A stretch of DNA of 64,000 nt from Parahalioglobus pacificus (GTDB lineage: Bacteria; Pseudomonadota; Gammaproteobacteria; Pseudomonadales; Halieaceae), in contig NZ_BMYM01000004.1 in NCBI RefSeq assembly GCF_014652275.1, forward strand, positions 21,382-85,381, given 5' to 3'. Positions 9,612-20,129 of this stretch are shown here, piece by piece. The position numbers were made by a program, and so were the translations under genes. The notes beneath the pieces are model-generated. The model had not been told where the DNA came from. It saw only the letters and a program-made list of their open reading frames with translations, and did no database searches. Positions within the stretch are counted from its first letter, which is position 1. Every line of letters begins with the position of its first letter.

Positions 9612-10031
9612 AAAGCAATCCTCGTGGGGCTGGGGTGTGGGAGCTGTGTGTCTCGATGATGACGCCAGCTAACGGCGTCCGGTCTTGCGATGTCCCCGAC
9701 TCTGGCGGCCGGCTGGATTTTAGGGGTTAGGCTGCTCGAGGCCTCAGTCATTGGCGGCCTGATGATTGCGAGGCAGCGTGGGGGCGCCACCGCTAAAATG
9801 ACCTGTGCGGCAAGCGCTGGGCGCCTTACTGCACATGGCGAAACCTGTATGAATCAACCGTCCTTCCGTACCTGATTCAACAATTGCACGCCTTGATTAT
9901 TAAGGCGGCATTGGCGCCGTGTCAACGCCCTCTGTCTATAAGTTTTGCGCTGCGGTTTTTCGACTGACACGGGATAGTAATTCCGTTAGAGTTACACGCT
10001 TGTCTGCCTATTTTTCCAAGCTGTAACCATC
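9612..10031. other. 420-bp non-coding gap between phoH and the RNase II gene
   Basis: Divergent promoter region. Short frames inside it (for example one of 61 codons from 9690) have no good start signal or recognisable sequence, so I leave them out. A 6-bp inverted repeat GACGCC/GGCGTC lies at 9661-9679. The right third (9890-10031) is more A/T-rich and is the likely place for the promoter of the downstream RNase gene. I could not pick convincing -35 and -10 boxes. Confidence 0.5.
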
Positions 10032-12020
10032 ATGCTCGACCAGAATGCCCTGACTCAACTCAAGGGCTTGAAAACCCAAATGGAAGCCGAAAAAGAGCGC
10101 GCCGAAGCCGTTATCAAAGGCACTCAGGCGCGCTACGGCTTTGCGGTTCTTGACGATGGTCGCGAGATCTTTGTCCCACCTGATGAGATGCTAAAGGTCT
10201 TCCCGGACGACCGGGTCAAGGTGTGCATCCGCCCGACCAAAGACAACAAAACCGTTGCCGATGTTGAAAAGCTTGTCGACAGCGCCCTGAGCGAGTTCAC
10301 GGGACGCTGTATACGAAAAGGCAAAGCCGTCTTCGTCCAGCCCGACCTCAGCAACATGAGCCGGTGGCTGTTCCTACCACCCCACGCGCGTAACGGGGTC
10401 AAGGAAGGCGACTACGTTCGCTGTGCAATCCTGCGCCATCCCATTCGGGACGGTAAACCGCAGGCCAAAATCCTGGAGGTGCTAGGCGATGACAGCACAC
10501 CCGGCATCGAGAACATGTACACCGCCGCCAAATACCAGTTGCCTGGCGAATGGCCAGCTGCCGCACGCAAAGCACTGGATGAGCGCATTGCAAGTTTTAA
10601 CCCACTGGAAACCGGAGCGCGCCGCGACCTCACAGATCTTGAGTTTGTGTCCATTGATGCGGCAAGAACGCAGGATATCGACGACGCGCTTTACGCCGAT
10701 ATCAGCAGCGACGGCTGGACCCTGTATGTAGCCATTGCCGACCCCACCGCCTACATCACGCCGGACTCGCCCCTGCTGCAAGACATCGCGGCACGGGCAA
10801 CGTCGGTTTATTTCCACGGTGACCAGCTACCTATGCTGCCGGAGCCACTGAGCCAGGATACCTGCGCGCTGACAGAGGGTGACGACAGACCTGCTCTGGT
10901 GTGCAAAATCTCCGTGAGCGACGCTGGCGAAGTCGGTGACTTTGAATTCATGGAAGCAACCATTCGCTCCAGAGCGAAGCTGTCGTATTACGCGGTCGAC
11001 AAATACCTGAATGGTCAGGCCGATGACCTGATGAGCCACGCCACACCGCTGGAAGCCCTGCTTCAGGTGTATCGGGCGCTGCGCAGCCACCGGGAGACCC
11101 GCGAGTTAGTGATGGAAGACCGTCGCGAATACCGCTGGGTGCTGGGCGATGACAAGCAAATTGAGTCGGTGGAGCCCAGCGAGAAACTATTGTCACAGCG
11201 CCTGGTGGAAGAATGCATGGTGGCCACCAATCGCTGCGCTGCCAAGTTCCTGGCGAACAATGGCGCCAGCGGCCCGTTCGTAAGACACCCCGGATTCCGC
11301 AAGGACCGTATCGAAGAGACGCGGAAATTCCTGCAGATGCATGTGCCCGAACTGTTAACACAGGATTTGACGAGCGTAGCGGGCTACCGCGCCATCATGA
11401 AAGCGCTGACCGCCAGCGGGGCCGCCCTGCCCTTACGCTCCATGGTGAACCGCTTGCTCACGCGCGCCGAGTTAAGCACCGAACCGGGTCCGCATATGGG
11501 CATGGCCTTGGCCGGTTACACCAATTGCACGTCACCACTGCGCAAGCTGGTTGACTTCATGGTACATCTGCAGATCAAAGCGATTTTGCACAGCCAGCCC
11601 GCCAGCCTGTGTCAGGCAGCAGACACGCAGGCACTGGCTCAAAAGCTCGCTAATTGCCGAGCCGCCACCCAGGAGGCCGAGCGTTGGCTTGCCAGTCGCT
11701 ACATTAAGCGTCTGGCGGACGGTGGCACTACGCGCTTCACTGGCATCGTCGCTCACATTAACAGCTCAGGTTTTACACTGAAGCTGGATGACAACGGGCT
11801 GGAAGGGTTGGTCGATCTTCGAAAGGACCCCGAGAAGTTCAGTTACGACAAGTGGACCGCCAGTCTCACCAGCACCACTCGTCGCTTCCAGTTAGAGCAG
11901 ACCGTCGAGGTCGACTTCAAGGGCATAGATGACAGCGGTAATCACACAGTACTGTTTGAACTAGTCCCGGGGTGCGGCCTCAAACCGGCAAAGGTAGAAG
12001 CCAAGAAAGCTAGCGAATAA
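10032..12020 (+). CDS. RNase II/R family 3'-5' exoribonuclease
   Basis: 662-residue hydrolytic exoribonuclease. Order of parts: a helical start; a cold-shock-like OB domain (GYG-type segment TQARYGFAVLDDGREIFVP); a second OB region; the RNB catalytic domain from about residue 190 with SIDAARTQDIDDALYADI, which supplies the metal-binding Asp residues; and a C-terminal S1-like segment (RFTGIVAHINSSGFTLKLDD). The length is closer to RNase II (644 in E. coli) than to RNase R, and there is no long basic tail. Cytoplasmic mRNA decay is expected. The exact paralogue (rnb or rnr) is uncertain. Confidence 0.93.
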   Translation: MLDQNALTQLKGLKTQMEAEKERAEAVIKGTQARYGFAVLDDGREIFVPPDEMLKVFPDDRVKVCIRPTKDNKTVADVEKLVDSALSEFTGRCIRKGKAVFVQPDLSNMSRWLFLPPHARNGVKEGDYVRCAILRHPIRDGKPQAKILEVLGDDSTPGIENMYTAAKYQLPGEWPAAARKALDERIASFNPLETGARRDLTDLEFVSIDAARTQDIDDALYADISSDGWTLYVAIADPTAYITPDSPLLQDIAARATSVYFHGDQLPMLPEPLSQDTCALTEGDDRPALVCKISVSDAGEVGDFEFMEATIRSRAKLSYYAVDKYLNGQADDLMSHATPLEALLQVYRALRSHRETRELVMEDRREYRWVLGDDKQIESVEPSEKLLSQRLVEECMVATNRCAAKFLANNGASGPFVRHPGFRKDRIEETRKFLQMHVPELLTQDLTSVAGYRAIMKALTASGAALPLRSMVNRLLTRAELSTEPGPHMGMALAGYTNCTSPLRKLVDFMVHLQIKAILHSQPASLCQAADTQALAQKLANCRAATQEAERWLASRYIKRLADGGTTRFTGIVAHINSSGFTLKLDDNGLEGLVDLRKDPEKFSYDKWTASLTSTTRRFQLEQTVEVDFKGIDDSGNHTVLFELVPGCGLKPAKVEAKKASE

Positions 12021-12097
12021 GTCGCAGCATGGCGCGGGGCCAATGCCCTACATGGTGCGTCTCTTTTGCTAATGCGTATATTGGATGTTTAGCAGAC

Positions 12098-12406
12098 TCA
12101 CCAACGGCGTGCTGACTGTGCCCCGGCCGAGTGCATGGGGAACAGGGTTACTGAGCGCGCCATACTGGCTTGGACGCGCGCCACCAGCCCTATCATCTCC
12201 CGGACACCCAGTGCTCGCAGGTACACGCCCATATCCTTTTGGCTATCCAGGCTAACATTGCTGTCGGTACGCCTAAGCGCCTCTATGATCATGAGCTCCT
12301 GACCACTGTAGTCGTTAGCCTCGCCAAAAATCAGCTTGGTGAAGGTGTCTACTATCGCCAGCTCTGTGGGCGCATCCTGCGAAAACTGACCTGTGTAGCG
12401 CTTCAT
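12098..12406 (-). CDS. Small hypothetical protein, helical
   Basis: Not recognised. From ATG at 12406 the product is about 102 residues (MKRYTGQFSQDAPTELAIVD...). It is predicted largely helical, with a segment FTKLIFGEANDYSGQELMII and a C-terminal helix LRALGVREMIGLVARVQASM. The open frame extends further upstream; an ATG at 12439 is a second option, and the frame before it looks like untranslated sequence. No signal peptide. It lies downstream of asnS on the same strand but more than 170 bp away. Confidence 0.6.
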   Translation of the reverse strand: MKRYTGQFSQDAPTELAIVDTFTKLIFGEANDYSGQELMIIEALRRTDSNVSLDSQKDMGVYLRALGVREMIGLVARVQASMARSVTLFPMHSAGAQSARRW

Positions 12407-12582
12407 TGCTGTGCCTCGCGGCCCTGTTTGGGGGGCCATCACTGATATCCCTACTTTTAGTATGGGTGATACCTGAGGCTGAACTGTACAAAAAATAGGC
12501 AATTTTTCACAAAAACGGCGGAAAGGCGTGATGAGGGGGCCGAATGGCCGGCTTACAGCCCCCTTGTCGGGCAAAAAACGAC

Positions 12583-13980
<1,398 letters not shown>

Positions 13981-14038
13981 AGGAGAACCCGGTCCTGTCC
14001 CATCAAAATGCAGGCGCGGAGGATACCGAAAGCCCGGA

Positions 14039-14608
14039 TCATCGCGCAATGCGCGTGATCTTTCCGCCCTCAAGGGTAAGGTTGTACATCAGCCCCTTGT
14101 TGGAGAAGACAAAGCCAATAACGGGGGCCGCCAGCTGCCGCGTATCCAGCTTACCGCCAGCACCTGACTGAATAATGGCAACGCTGCCGTCCACACCGAC
14201 TTCCCAGCCCTGGCTATTGCGAAAATTCACCAGCGCCTCATCGGTCATGAACAGTAGCACTTCCGATTTATACTGCGCACCCAGTTGTAAGCCGAAGGAG
14301 GCGCCGGCAGTTGCGTAGTAAGCCACTGGCTCATCATCCACCAGCAGCACGCCCTCGCCATACTGTCCGCCCACGCCGAACCCCATTTTTACAACATCAG
14401 GAAACACCAGCACCCCCTTGGCCTTCCCCAGTAGGTCTTCGGCAGAGGCATTGTGAGCTAAGAGGCGCTCCAGTGCCTGGGCGCTCTTGCTATCGATGGC
14501 CTCGCGGGAGTCTGCCATCGCTGCGGTGCAAACCAGCAGCAGCACGGTGCCTAAGCACAACAACAGCCACCGGCTGGTCACAGGCGAGCTATAGATCAAA
14601 GCGCTCAC
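14039..14608 (-). CDS. Exported SYLF (Ysc84-like) domain protein
   Basis: 189 residues with an N-terminal hydrophobic signal ([19 protein letters not shown], likely cleaved before Asp-Ser). A SYLF/Ysc84 domain follows: [45 protein letters not shown] and [15 protein letters not shown]. Bacterial SYLF proteins are periplasmic or lipid-associated; their biochemical role is poorly known. The start overlaps the end of the upstream SDR gene by 20 bp, suggesting one operon. Confidence 0.9.
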   Translation of the reverse strand: MSALIYSSPVTSRWLLLCLGTVLLLVCTAAMADSREAIDSKSAQALERLLAHNASAEDLLGKAKGVLVFPDVVKMGFGVGGQYGEGVLLVDDEPVAYYATAGASFGLQLGAQYKSEVLLFMTDEALVNFRNSQGWEVGVDGSVAIIQSGAGGKLDTRQLAAPVIGFVFSNKGLMYNLTLEGGKITRIAR

Positions 14609-15548
14609 CCACCAACTGCTCGCTCAGTGACCACAATTTCTCCGCCGCCTGGGCATCCAAAGCATAAGCCTCCACCCCACCCTCTAACTGGGTTTCCTGC
14701 CCGGGTTGGGCCACTTCTCCGATATGGCAGTCTTCCAGGTACAGACCACCCTGCCCGTCCAACTCGGCCGCCGTGGCTGCCCATACGCTGGTAGCGGCCC
14801 CCTGCGGAATCGTCTTGAAGCGCATTTCCTTGCCTTCGGGCTGGTTACTCATCAGCAAGTCGAAATCGCTCTGATCCATGTAGCGACTGAGTTCCGTCAT
14901 GATGACGCCCGGATGGACGGCATAGGCATGGATTCCGCGTTCCGCCAGTCGCGCCTCCAAGGCAACCGTAAACAGGGCATTACAGGTTTTTGATTGTCCG
15001 TAGGCTTGCCACTTATCGTAATCACGCTGCTGGTAATTCGGGTCGTCAAAATCGATGTTCGCAAACCGGTGCCCGGCAGAGCTCAGGTTTACAATCCGTG
15101 CATGCGCACCTGCCAGTAATGCGGGCATCAGCAAGCAGGTGAGCAGGAAATGCCCAACATGGTTGGTGCCAAACTGCATCTCAAGCCCCTGCGCCGTACG
15201 CTGCAAGGGCGGGGCCATCACGCCCGCATTATTGATCAACGTGGTAATCGCCGGCAGGCGCGCTATCAGGTCTGCGGCGCAAGCGCGGATCGAATCAAAA
15301 TCGGCAAGATCTACAATCCCCGTCTCGATGGTGCCCGCCAGGTCCTCCGCCTGCAGGCCCTCTGCTGCGGCAGCCAGCTTCTTCGCGTCGCGCCCAAGCA
15401 TGATCACTTTTGCTCCCGCAGAGGCTAGGGCACGGCTGGTTTCAATACCCAGCCCGGCAGATGCGCCTGTGACCACAGCCGTCATCGCGCTCAAATCTTG
15501 CCCGGCCACAATATCTGTGGTGCTGGTATCGAACCCCAATGTTGCCAT
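14589..15548 (-). CDS. Short-chain dehydrogenase/reductase (retinol dehydrogenase-like)
   Basis: NAD(P)-dependent oxidoreductase of the classical/extended SDR type, 319 residues. Visible: the cofactor motif TGASAGLGIE (residues about 28-37), NNAGVMAPP, NHVGHFLLT, then Ser in NLSSAGH and the catalytic YxxxK in YGQSKTCN, followed by VHPGVIMTELSRY. This matches the WWOX/retinol dehydrogenase-like branch. Substrate unknown. ATG at 15548 (MATLGFDTSTT) is chosen; the frame continues upstream but without a family-like sequence. Probably co-transcribed with the SYLF gene. Confidence 0.93.
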   Translation of the reverse strand: MATLGFDTSTTDIVAGQDLSAMTAVVTGASAGLGIETSRALASAGAKVIMLGRDAKKLAAAAEGLQAEDLAGTIETGIVDLADFDSIRACAADLIARLPAITTLINNAGVMAPPLQRTAQGLEMQFGTNHVGHFLLTCLLMPALLAGAHARIVNLSSAGHRFANIDFDDPNYQQRDYDKWQAYGQSKTCNALFTVALEARLAERGIHAYAVHPGVIMTELSRYMDQSDFDLLMSNQPEGKEMRFKTIPQGAATSVWAATAAELDGQGGLYLEDCHIGEVAQPGQETQLEGGVEAYALDAQAAEKLWSLSEQLVGERFDL

Positions 15549-15638
15549 TCCATTTCTCCAAGGCGATCGCTGACGCTTGACAGCATAGCCCGTTTGAGCG
15601 CGAATGTGTGCCACGGTTGAACCACGGTAATTGGCATA

Positions 15639-16022
15639 ATGAATGACGAGATCGAATTCATGGAGGGCGGTGCCTACTTCAGTCTGGCAACCCGCAAACG
15701 CTCCGGAGACTTTGTGCCCACACCGGTCTGGTTCGCTCCCGCTGGCGGCAGTTATTACGTGTTTTCGGCCGGCAATGCCGGAAAGGTGAAACGCCTGCGT
15801 AACTTCGCGGAGGCCCGGGTAGCCGCCTGTACCGTGACCGGCAGCCTTACCGGCCCCTGGCATGAAGCTTCCGCTGAGCTGCTAACAGACCCGGCCGACC
15901 AATCAACGGCGCTGGCAGCATTGCGCAACAAGTACGGTTGGCAGATGACACTGGGGGATGTGTTATCTCACCTCACGGGCAAGTATCGTAAGCGCGCCTA
16001 CATTCGGGTGACACTAGCCTAG
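15639..16022 (+). CDS. PPOX-fold flavin/F420-binding-like protein
   Basis: 127-residue single-domain protein of the pyridoxamine 5'-phosphate oxidase split-barrel family, subgroup annotated PPOX class F420-dependent. Typical features: FSLATRKRSGDFVPTPVWFAPAGGSYYVFS followed by NAGKVKRLRNFAEARVAAC. The cofactor (FMN, F420 or heme) and substrate cannot be told from sequence. Divergent from the SDR gene with 90 bp between starts, which may reflect shared control. Confidence 0.87.
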   Translation: MNDEIEFMEGGAYFSLATRKRSGDFVPTPVWFAPAGGSYYVFSAGNAGKVKRLRNFAEARVAACTVTGSLTGPWHEASAELLTDPADQSTALAALRNKYGWQMTLGDVLSHLTGKYRKRAYIRVTLA

Positions 16023-16025
16023 GGC

Positions 16026-17267
16026 TCACTCGTTCACGGTTGCAGCGGCCTCCATTTCACGCTGCACGGCCTCCAGCTGGATGCGGTACCCCTGAACGTC
16101 GGTGAGATAGGTAGCCGCCTTCATGGCCTGCTCAATGTAATCACTGGCCGAAGCCAGATCGCCCAGCTCATAACGAATCAACCCAGCGCCGTACAGTAAT
16201 TGCGCATCCCCGGGAAGTAGCTCCAGAGCTTCGTCATAATGACCCCGGGCACTGACCCAGTCGCCACTCTCGGCGGCGGTATCGCCGAGCCAGCTGTGGT
16301 AATACGGGTTTGCCTGACGGTAGCGATCGACGCGATCGACCCAATAACTTCGCTCGGACTCCCGCCCCATTTGATCGTACAGAATCACAAGATTATTCAT
16401 GGCCGACCGGTCTCCACCGCTATGCGACAGGGCCCTGAAATAAGCGCGCTCCGCCGCCTCAAACTGGCCGCTTCGCCGGTAGGTTGCGCCCAGATTCACC
16501 CATAACTGGCCCATAGCAGGACTGAGCTGTAGGGCCTTCACTAAATGCAGCCAGGCTGTACTGACTTCATCATTGGACAGGGCGTCCATCGCAAGGTTGT
16601 TGTGATAAAGCGCGACGGCGTCTTCATCCCGCAGGGTGCGCGAGCCAGCTATGTCCTGCGACTCCAATGGGTCAATATCAACCATATAGCGGTCGCCCCG
16701 GCGCGTCTTAACCAGCACATTGACATGCAGCCGAACCGCCACTCTGTCCCCCATCCGCGTCCACTGGGGTCTGACCTCCAGCCACTGGTAACGGGCATCC
16801 AAGCCCGCCTCTCTGGCGAGGGCCACGAACATATGCGCGTAAGACAGGCAGTTGGCTGAGCCCTGTGCAAACACCTGCTGGGCGCTGCCCTCGGCAAAGG
16901 CGTCATAGCGCATATCCAGAATGCCGGGGCTCTTAACAGCCTGATGGAGGTTTACCAGGCGACCTCTCTCACTGGCCCGTTCACCACTGTAGGTCGCCAC
17001 GAAACTACGCATGTCATCATTCAGCGCCAGCAGATCAGGCGCATCCAGCGTCGCCTCTGCATCTTCCAAGGTGAACAGTTGACCATCAATCTGCAGGGGC
17101 TCGACATGACCCAGGGAGGCCGCGCCAAAGGGATGACCGGCACAACCGGCGAGCAGCACAAACAGACTCAACGCGACCGCCTGTGCGGCCCGCGGGTTTA
17201 CCCTAAAGGGCTCTGCATGGCGCGCCTTGGTAGACCACGCCAGCATTGACTGCAGCGTCGCGTGCAT
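16026..17267 (-). CDS. Lipoprotein with transglutaminase-like domain and TPR repeats
   Basis: 413 residues. A lipobox LLAGC at about residue 42 follows a hydrophobic segment, after an unusually long N-terminal leader; a later ATG at 17246 is possible. Residues about 140-200 look like a transglutaminase-like fold with candidate catalytic Cys in GSANCLSYAHMFVALAREAG and a later His (RLHVNVLV) and Asp (YMVDIDP). From about 225 onward there are four or five TPR units (AWLHLVKALQLSP, LWVNLGATYRRSGQFEAAERAYFRAL, YYHSWLGDTAAESGDW). Probably anchored in the outer membrane; the target is unknown. Confidence 0.85.
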   Translation of the reverse strand: MHATLQSMLAWSTKARHAEPFRVNPRAAQAVALSLFVLLAGCAGHPFGAASLGHVEPLQIDGQLFTLEDAEATLDAPDLLALNDDMRSFVATYSGERASERGRLVNLHQAVKSPGILDMRYDAFAEGSAQQVFAQGSANCLSYAHMFVALAREAGLDARYQWLEVRPQWTRMGDRVAVRLHVNVLVKTRRGDRYMVDIDPLESQDIAGSRTLRDEDAVALYHNNLAMDALSNDEVSTAWLHLVKALQLSPAMGQLWVNLGATYRRSGQFEAAERAYFRALSHSGGDRSAMNNLVILYDQMGRESERSYWVDRVDRYRQANPYYHSWLGDTAAESGDWVSARGHYDEALELLPGDAQLLYGAGLIRYELGDLASASDYIEQAMKAATYLTDVQGYRIQLEAVQREMEAAATVNE

Positions 17268-17344
17268 TGCTCGTGCCTCAGCATCTCAATATGCCGACGA
17301 CACCAGTATAGCGGGTTAACCCGCCGGTCATCAGGGTAGCGGCG

Positions 17345-17818
17345 TCAGCCGAACTGTTGCTGGCAGAACTCTGCGGCGAGGCGCTCCAGGAAAACCACAT
17401 CATCAGCATCAAAGCGCTCGGGCGTGGGGCTATCCACATCCAGCACCCCCACAATGCGCTCACCATCGCGCAGCGGTACTACAACCTCAGAGCGGGAGCG
17501 TATATCACAGGCGATGTGCCCGGGGAATGCGTGCACGTCGGGGACACATTGGGTGACCCCCGTTTCTACCACGGTTCCACAGACACCGCGCCCTATCGGG
17601 ATGCGCACGCAGGCTGGCCTACCCTGAAAGGGGCCAAGGACTAACTCATCTCCCTTGAGGAAATAAAAGCCCAGCCAATTGATATCCGATAACTGCTCGG
17701 CCACCAGTGCAGAGAAGTTCGCAGCATTGGCGACCAGATCGGTCTCGCCTGCCATCAGCCCACGCAATGCGGACAGCGTGTCGTCAAGACTCATCGGGTG
17801 CTCACTGGCCTGAAACAT
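17345..17818 (-). CDS. msrC: Free methionine-(R)-sulfoxide reductase (GAF domain)
   Basis: Reduces free Met-R-sulfoxide using a GAF-fold active site. The 157-residue protein has the family cysteines in ACVRIPIGRGVCGT and HIACDIRSRSEVVVP, corresponding to the three redox cysteines of E. coli MsrC (YebR). It continues with GVLDVDSPTPERFDADD. Cytoplasmic. Normal length (about 160). Confidence 0.93.
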   Translation of the reverse strand: MFQASEHPMSLDDTLSALRGLMAGETDLVANAANFSALVAEQLSDINWLGFYFLKGDELVLGPFQGRPACVRIPIGRGVCGTVVETGVTQCVPDVHAFPGHIACDIRSRSEVVVPLRDGERIVGVLDVDSPTPERFDADDVVFLERLAAEFCQQQFG

Positions 17819-17919
17819 TCATCTCTCCTATTGGGTGGATTTGATACACAGCAATGCGGCAACTCCTGTGCTGATACAGGATGCACAGGCGCAAACAAAC
17901 TAACAATGAGGAGCACAAC

Positions 17920-18051
17920 ATGACACAGCACATACTGGAACAGGACACGCTGGAAGACCGACAGACCTCGCAGCGCCTGGGTATCGTTATCGCGGGGTTC
18001 GTTGTGGCTACCGCCGTTATGGCCGTCATCATCACGGCGGTAATGGGCTAA
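17920..18051 (+). CDS. Small single-pass membrane protein, 43 aa
   Basis: A 43-codon frame MTQHILEQDTLEDRQTSQRL followed by one hydrophobic helix (GIVIAGFVVATAVMAVIITAVMG) and stop. A good ribosome binding site (TGAGGAG) lies 7-10 bases before the ATG. The charged N-terminus and the single C-terminal helix are typical of small bacterial membrane proteins. It is in a gap between divergent msrC and convergent cysH. Function unknown; being short, it needs proof of expression. Confidence 0.6.
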   Translation: MTQHILEQDTLEDRQTSQRLGIVIAGFVVATAVMAVIITAVMG

Positions 18052-18084
18052 GCCTTACTGTCCCAAACCGAATGACGCTGCGGC

Positions 18085-18714
18085 TCAGGCCGCAGTGTGC
18101 AGACCACACTCCCTACCATCAAAGACTTTGGTGGGGTCGAAGTAATGCCGGCACGTTGGCAGCTTGTGCGCTTCCATGTAGGCATCGACCTGATCATCGC
18201 TCCAGTAGAATATAGGCGCCACTTTCACGATGCCACGGTTATCTATTGAGACCGTGTCTAGCGTCTTGCGATGCTCTGTTTCTTCCCGGCGGATGCCTGT
18301 CAACCAGAAGTCAGGTTTAAACTCTGCCAGTGCCCTGTCGAATGGCTCAAGCTTGACCTGCCGGGTGAACTGGGTGTGCCGCTCTTCGTCATCCACCGTG
18401 GGAATACCGCCCATGATGGCATTGCGGCGCTCCGAGGTCATAAGTGGCGAGTAAACGTGGATGTTCAGCCCCAAATCGTTGATCAAGCGCTCTGCTACGA
18501 CATAGGTGTCTCGCAGGTTGTAGCCCGTGTCCACCCAAATCGTGGGCACATCCGGGTCAACCTGACTCACCAGATGCAACATCACCGCTGCATTACGACC
18601 CATGCTGGTTGTTGCAATGGTTTTACCGCCCTGCGCCAGAGCCCAACGCACGACGTCCGGCGCAGCGGCATCGCGCAGCGCCTCGTTCGCTTGTTGCAAA
18701 TCCAGTTCAGGCAC
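18085..18714 (-). CDS. cysH: Phosphoadenylyl-sulfate (PAPS) reductase
   Basis: Reduces PAPS to sulfite in assimilatory sulfate reduction. 209 residues: PP-loop-like TTSMGRNAAVMLHLV, WVDTGYNLRDTY, TGIRREETEHRKTL, and the C-terminal catalytic Cys in ECGLHTAA. The paired CC and CxxC cysteines of [4Fe-4S] APS reductases are absent, so the thioredoxin-dependent PAPS type is favoured. Somewhat short at the N-terminus compared with E. coli (244). A GAGGAGGA ribosome binding site precedes ATG 18714. No other cys gene is adjacent. Confidence 0.9.
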   Translation of the reverse strand: MPELDLQQANEALRDAAAPDVVRWALAQGGKTIATTSMGRNAAVMLHLVSQVDPDVPTIWVDTGYNLRDTYVVAERLINDLGLNIHVYSPLMTSERRNAIMGGIPTVDDEERHTQFTRQVKLEPFDRALAEFKPDFWLTGIRREETEHRKTLDTVSIDNRGIVKVAPIFYWSDDQVDAYMEAHKLPTCRHYFDPTKVFDGRECGLHTAA

Positions 18715-18731
18715 GGTGTCCTCCTCAGTTG

Positions 18732-18744
18732 AAGTTCGGAACTT
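18732..18744. promoter_or_regulatory. 13-bp palindrome upstream of cysH
   Basis: AAGTTCGGAACTT, perfect 6-bp arms around one base, ends 18 bp before the cysH start codon on the minus strand. The position fits an operator, but no regulator consensus is matched with certainty. Confidence 0.3.
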
Positions 18745-18908
18745 TAAAGACTAAAAAGCTGCCTCACAAATAACGATGTTGCATATGGTTATGCACAGCC
18801 GAGTTCCATTGGCTGTCATAAAGCGCCAGTTTCCATGGCACTGCGCTGCCATTGTTCCTCTTGTGTCCGCCGTAAATACTCTGCTCTTCACTGACCAAGG
18901 AGAAACCC

Positions 18909-20036
18909 ATGGCAAACGACCTCTGTGAAAAGCTGGGTATCGACTACCCGATTTTTGCGTTCACCCATTGTCGCGACGTGGTAGTCGCCGTCAGTAAAGC
19001 CGGCGGCATCGGCGTGCTTGGCGCGGTGGGCTTCAGCCCGGAGCAGCTTAAGGAAGAACTGGATTGGATCGACGAGCACATCGGCGACAAATCCTACGGT
19101 GTCGACGTAGTGATACCCCAGAAGTATGAGGGCATGGGCGAAATGAGCCCCGAGGAAATGGAGGCGCAACTCTGGAAAATGGTGCCCCAGGAGCACATGG
19201 ATTTTGCCCAGAAGCTACTGGCCGATGCGGGCGTCCCGGAGTGGCCAGACGGCACTAATACAATGGGACTGATGGGCTGGACCGAGGCAACCGCCACACC
19301 CCTTCTGGAGGAAGCGCTCAAGCGACCCCAGTGCCGCATGATTGCCAATGCACTGGGCACTCCGCCGGCGGACAAAATCAAAATGGTGCAGGATTCGGGC
19401 CGCTTGATCGGAGCGCTGTGCGGCAAGGTTAAGCAGGCTGTTGCGCATAAAGAGGCAGGGCTGGATTTTGTGATCGCACAGGGCGGAGAAGGCGGCGGTC
19501 ACACCGGCGACGTTGGCTCCGTCGTTTTGTGGCCGCAGATTGTGGATGCACTGGGCGATACTCCCATGCTGGCCGCGGGCGGCATCGGTAACGGACGCCA
19601 AATCGCCGCGGCAATGGCCATGGGTGCAGCCGGTGTCTGGACCGGTTCGCTTTGGCTGACGGTCGAGGAGGCGCATACGCAGCCGGCACAGAAAAAGTCG
19701 CTACTGGAAGCTACCAGCGAAGACACGATTCGCTCAAGGTCCTGGACTGGCAAAACCTGCCGCATGCTGAAAAACGAATGGACCGAGGCCTGGGAGCGAG
19801 AAGATACGCCCAACCCATTGGGCATGCCGCTCCAAGGCATGGTGACGTCCGATGGCATGCGCCGCACATCCACCTATGCCGATGTCGGCGACTGCCAGAA
19901 AGTGGCCTTCAATCCCTGTGGTCAGGTCATCGGCCAGATCAATGAGGTGGAATCCTGCCGCCAGGTGATTTACCGGCTGCTGGATGAGTACGTGGACGCG
20001 GCTTCGAAAGCCGGCGGTATGCTACCGGAGGTCTAA
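18909..20036 (+). CDS. Nitronate monooxygenase family (NPD-like FMN enzyme)
   Basis: FMN-dependent TIM-barrel oxidoreductase related to 2-nitropropane dioxygenase and nitronate monooxygenase, 375 residues. Family segments: FTHCRDVVVAVSKAGGIGVLG, GGEGGGHTGDVGS and the phosphate-binding LAAGGIGNGRQIAAAMAMGA plus GVWTGSLWL. An AAGGAGA ribosome binding site sits 6-12 bases before ATG 18909. Physiological substrate (propionate-3-nitronate or another) is not known. Confidence 0.9.
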   Translation: MANDLCEKLGIDYPIFAFTHCRDVVVAVSKAGGIGVLGAVGFSPEQLKEELDWIDEHIGDKSYGVDVVIPQKYEGMGEMSPEEMEAQLWKMVPQEHMDFAQKLLADAGVPEWPDGTNTMGLMGWTEATATPLLEEALKRPQCRMIANALGTPPADKIKMVQDSGRLIGALCGKVKQAVAHKEAGLDFVIAQGGEGGGHTGDVGSVVLWPQIVDALGDTPMLAAGGIGNGRQIAAAMAMGAAGVWTGSLWLTVEEAHTQPAQKKSLLEATSEDTIRSRSWTGKTCRMLKNEWTEAWEREDTPNPLGMPLQGMVTSDGMRRTSTYADVGDCQKVAFNPCGQVIGQINEVESCRQVIYRLLDEYVDAASKAGGMLPEV

Positions 20037-20129
20037 CACCTGTCGCAGCGCATCCGCCTATGCACGGGTGCGCTGCAACCATTCCTCAAAAAGGCGAAGG
20101 CCCATTGAGGCCAAAGAAACGACAGCCGT

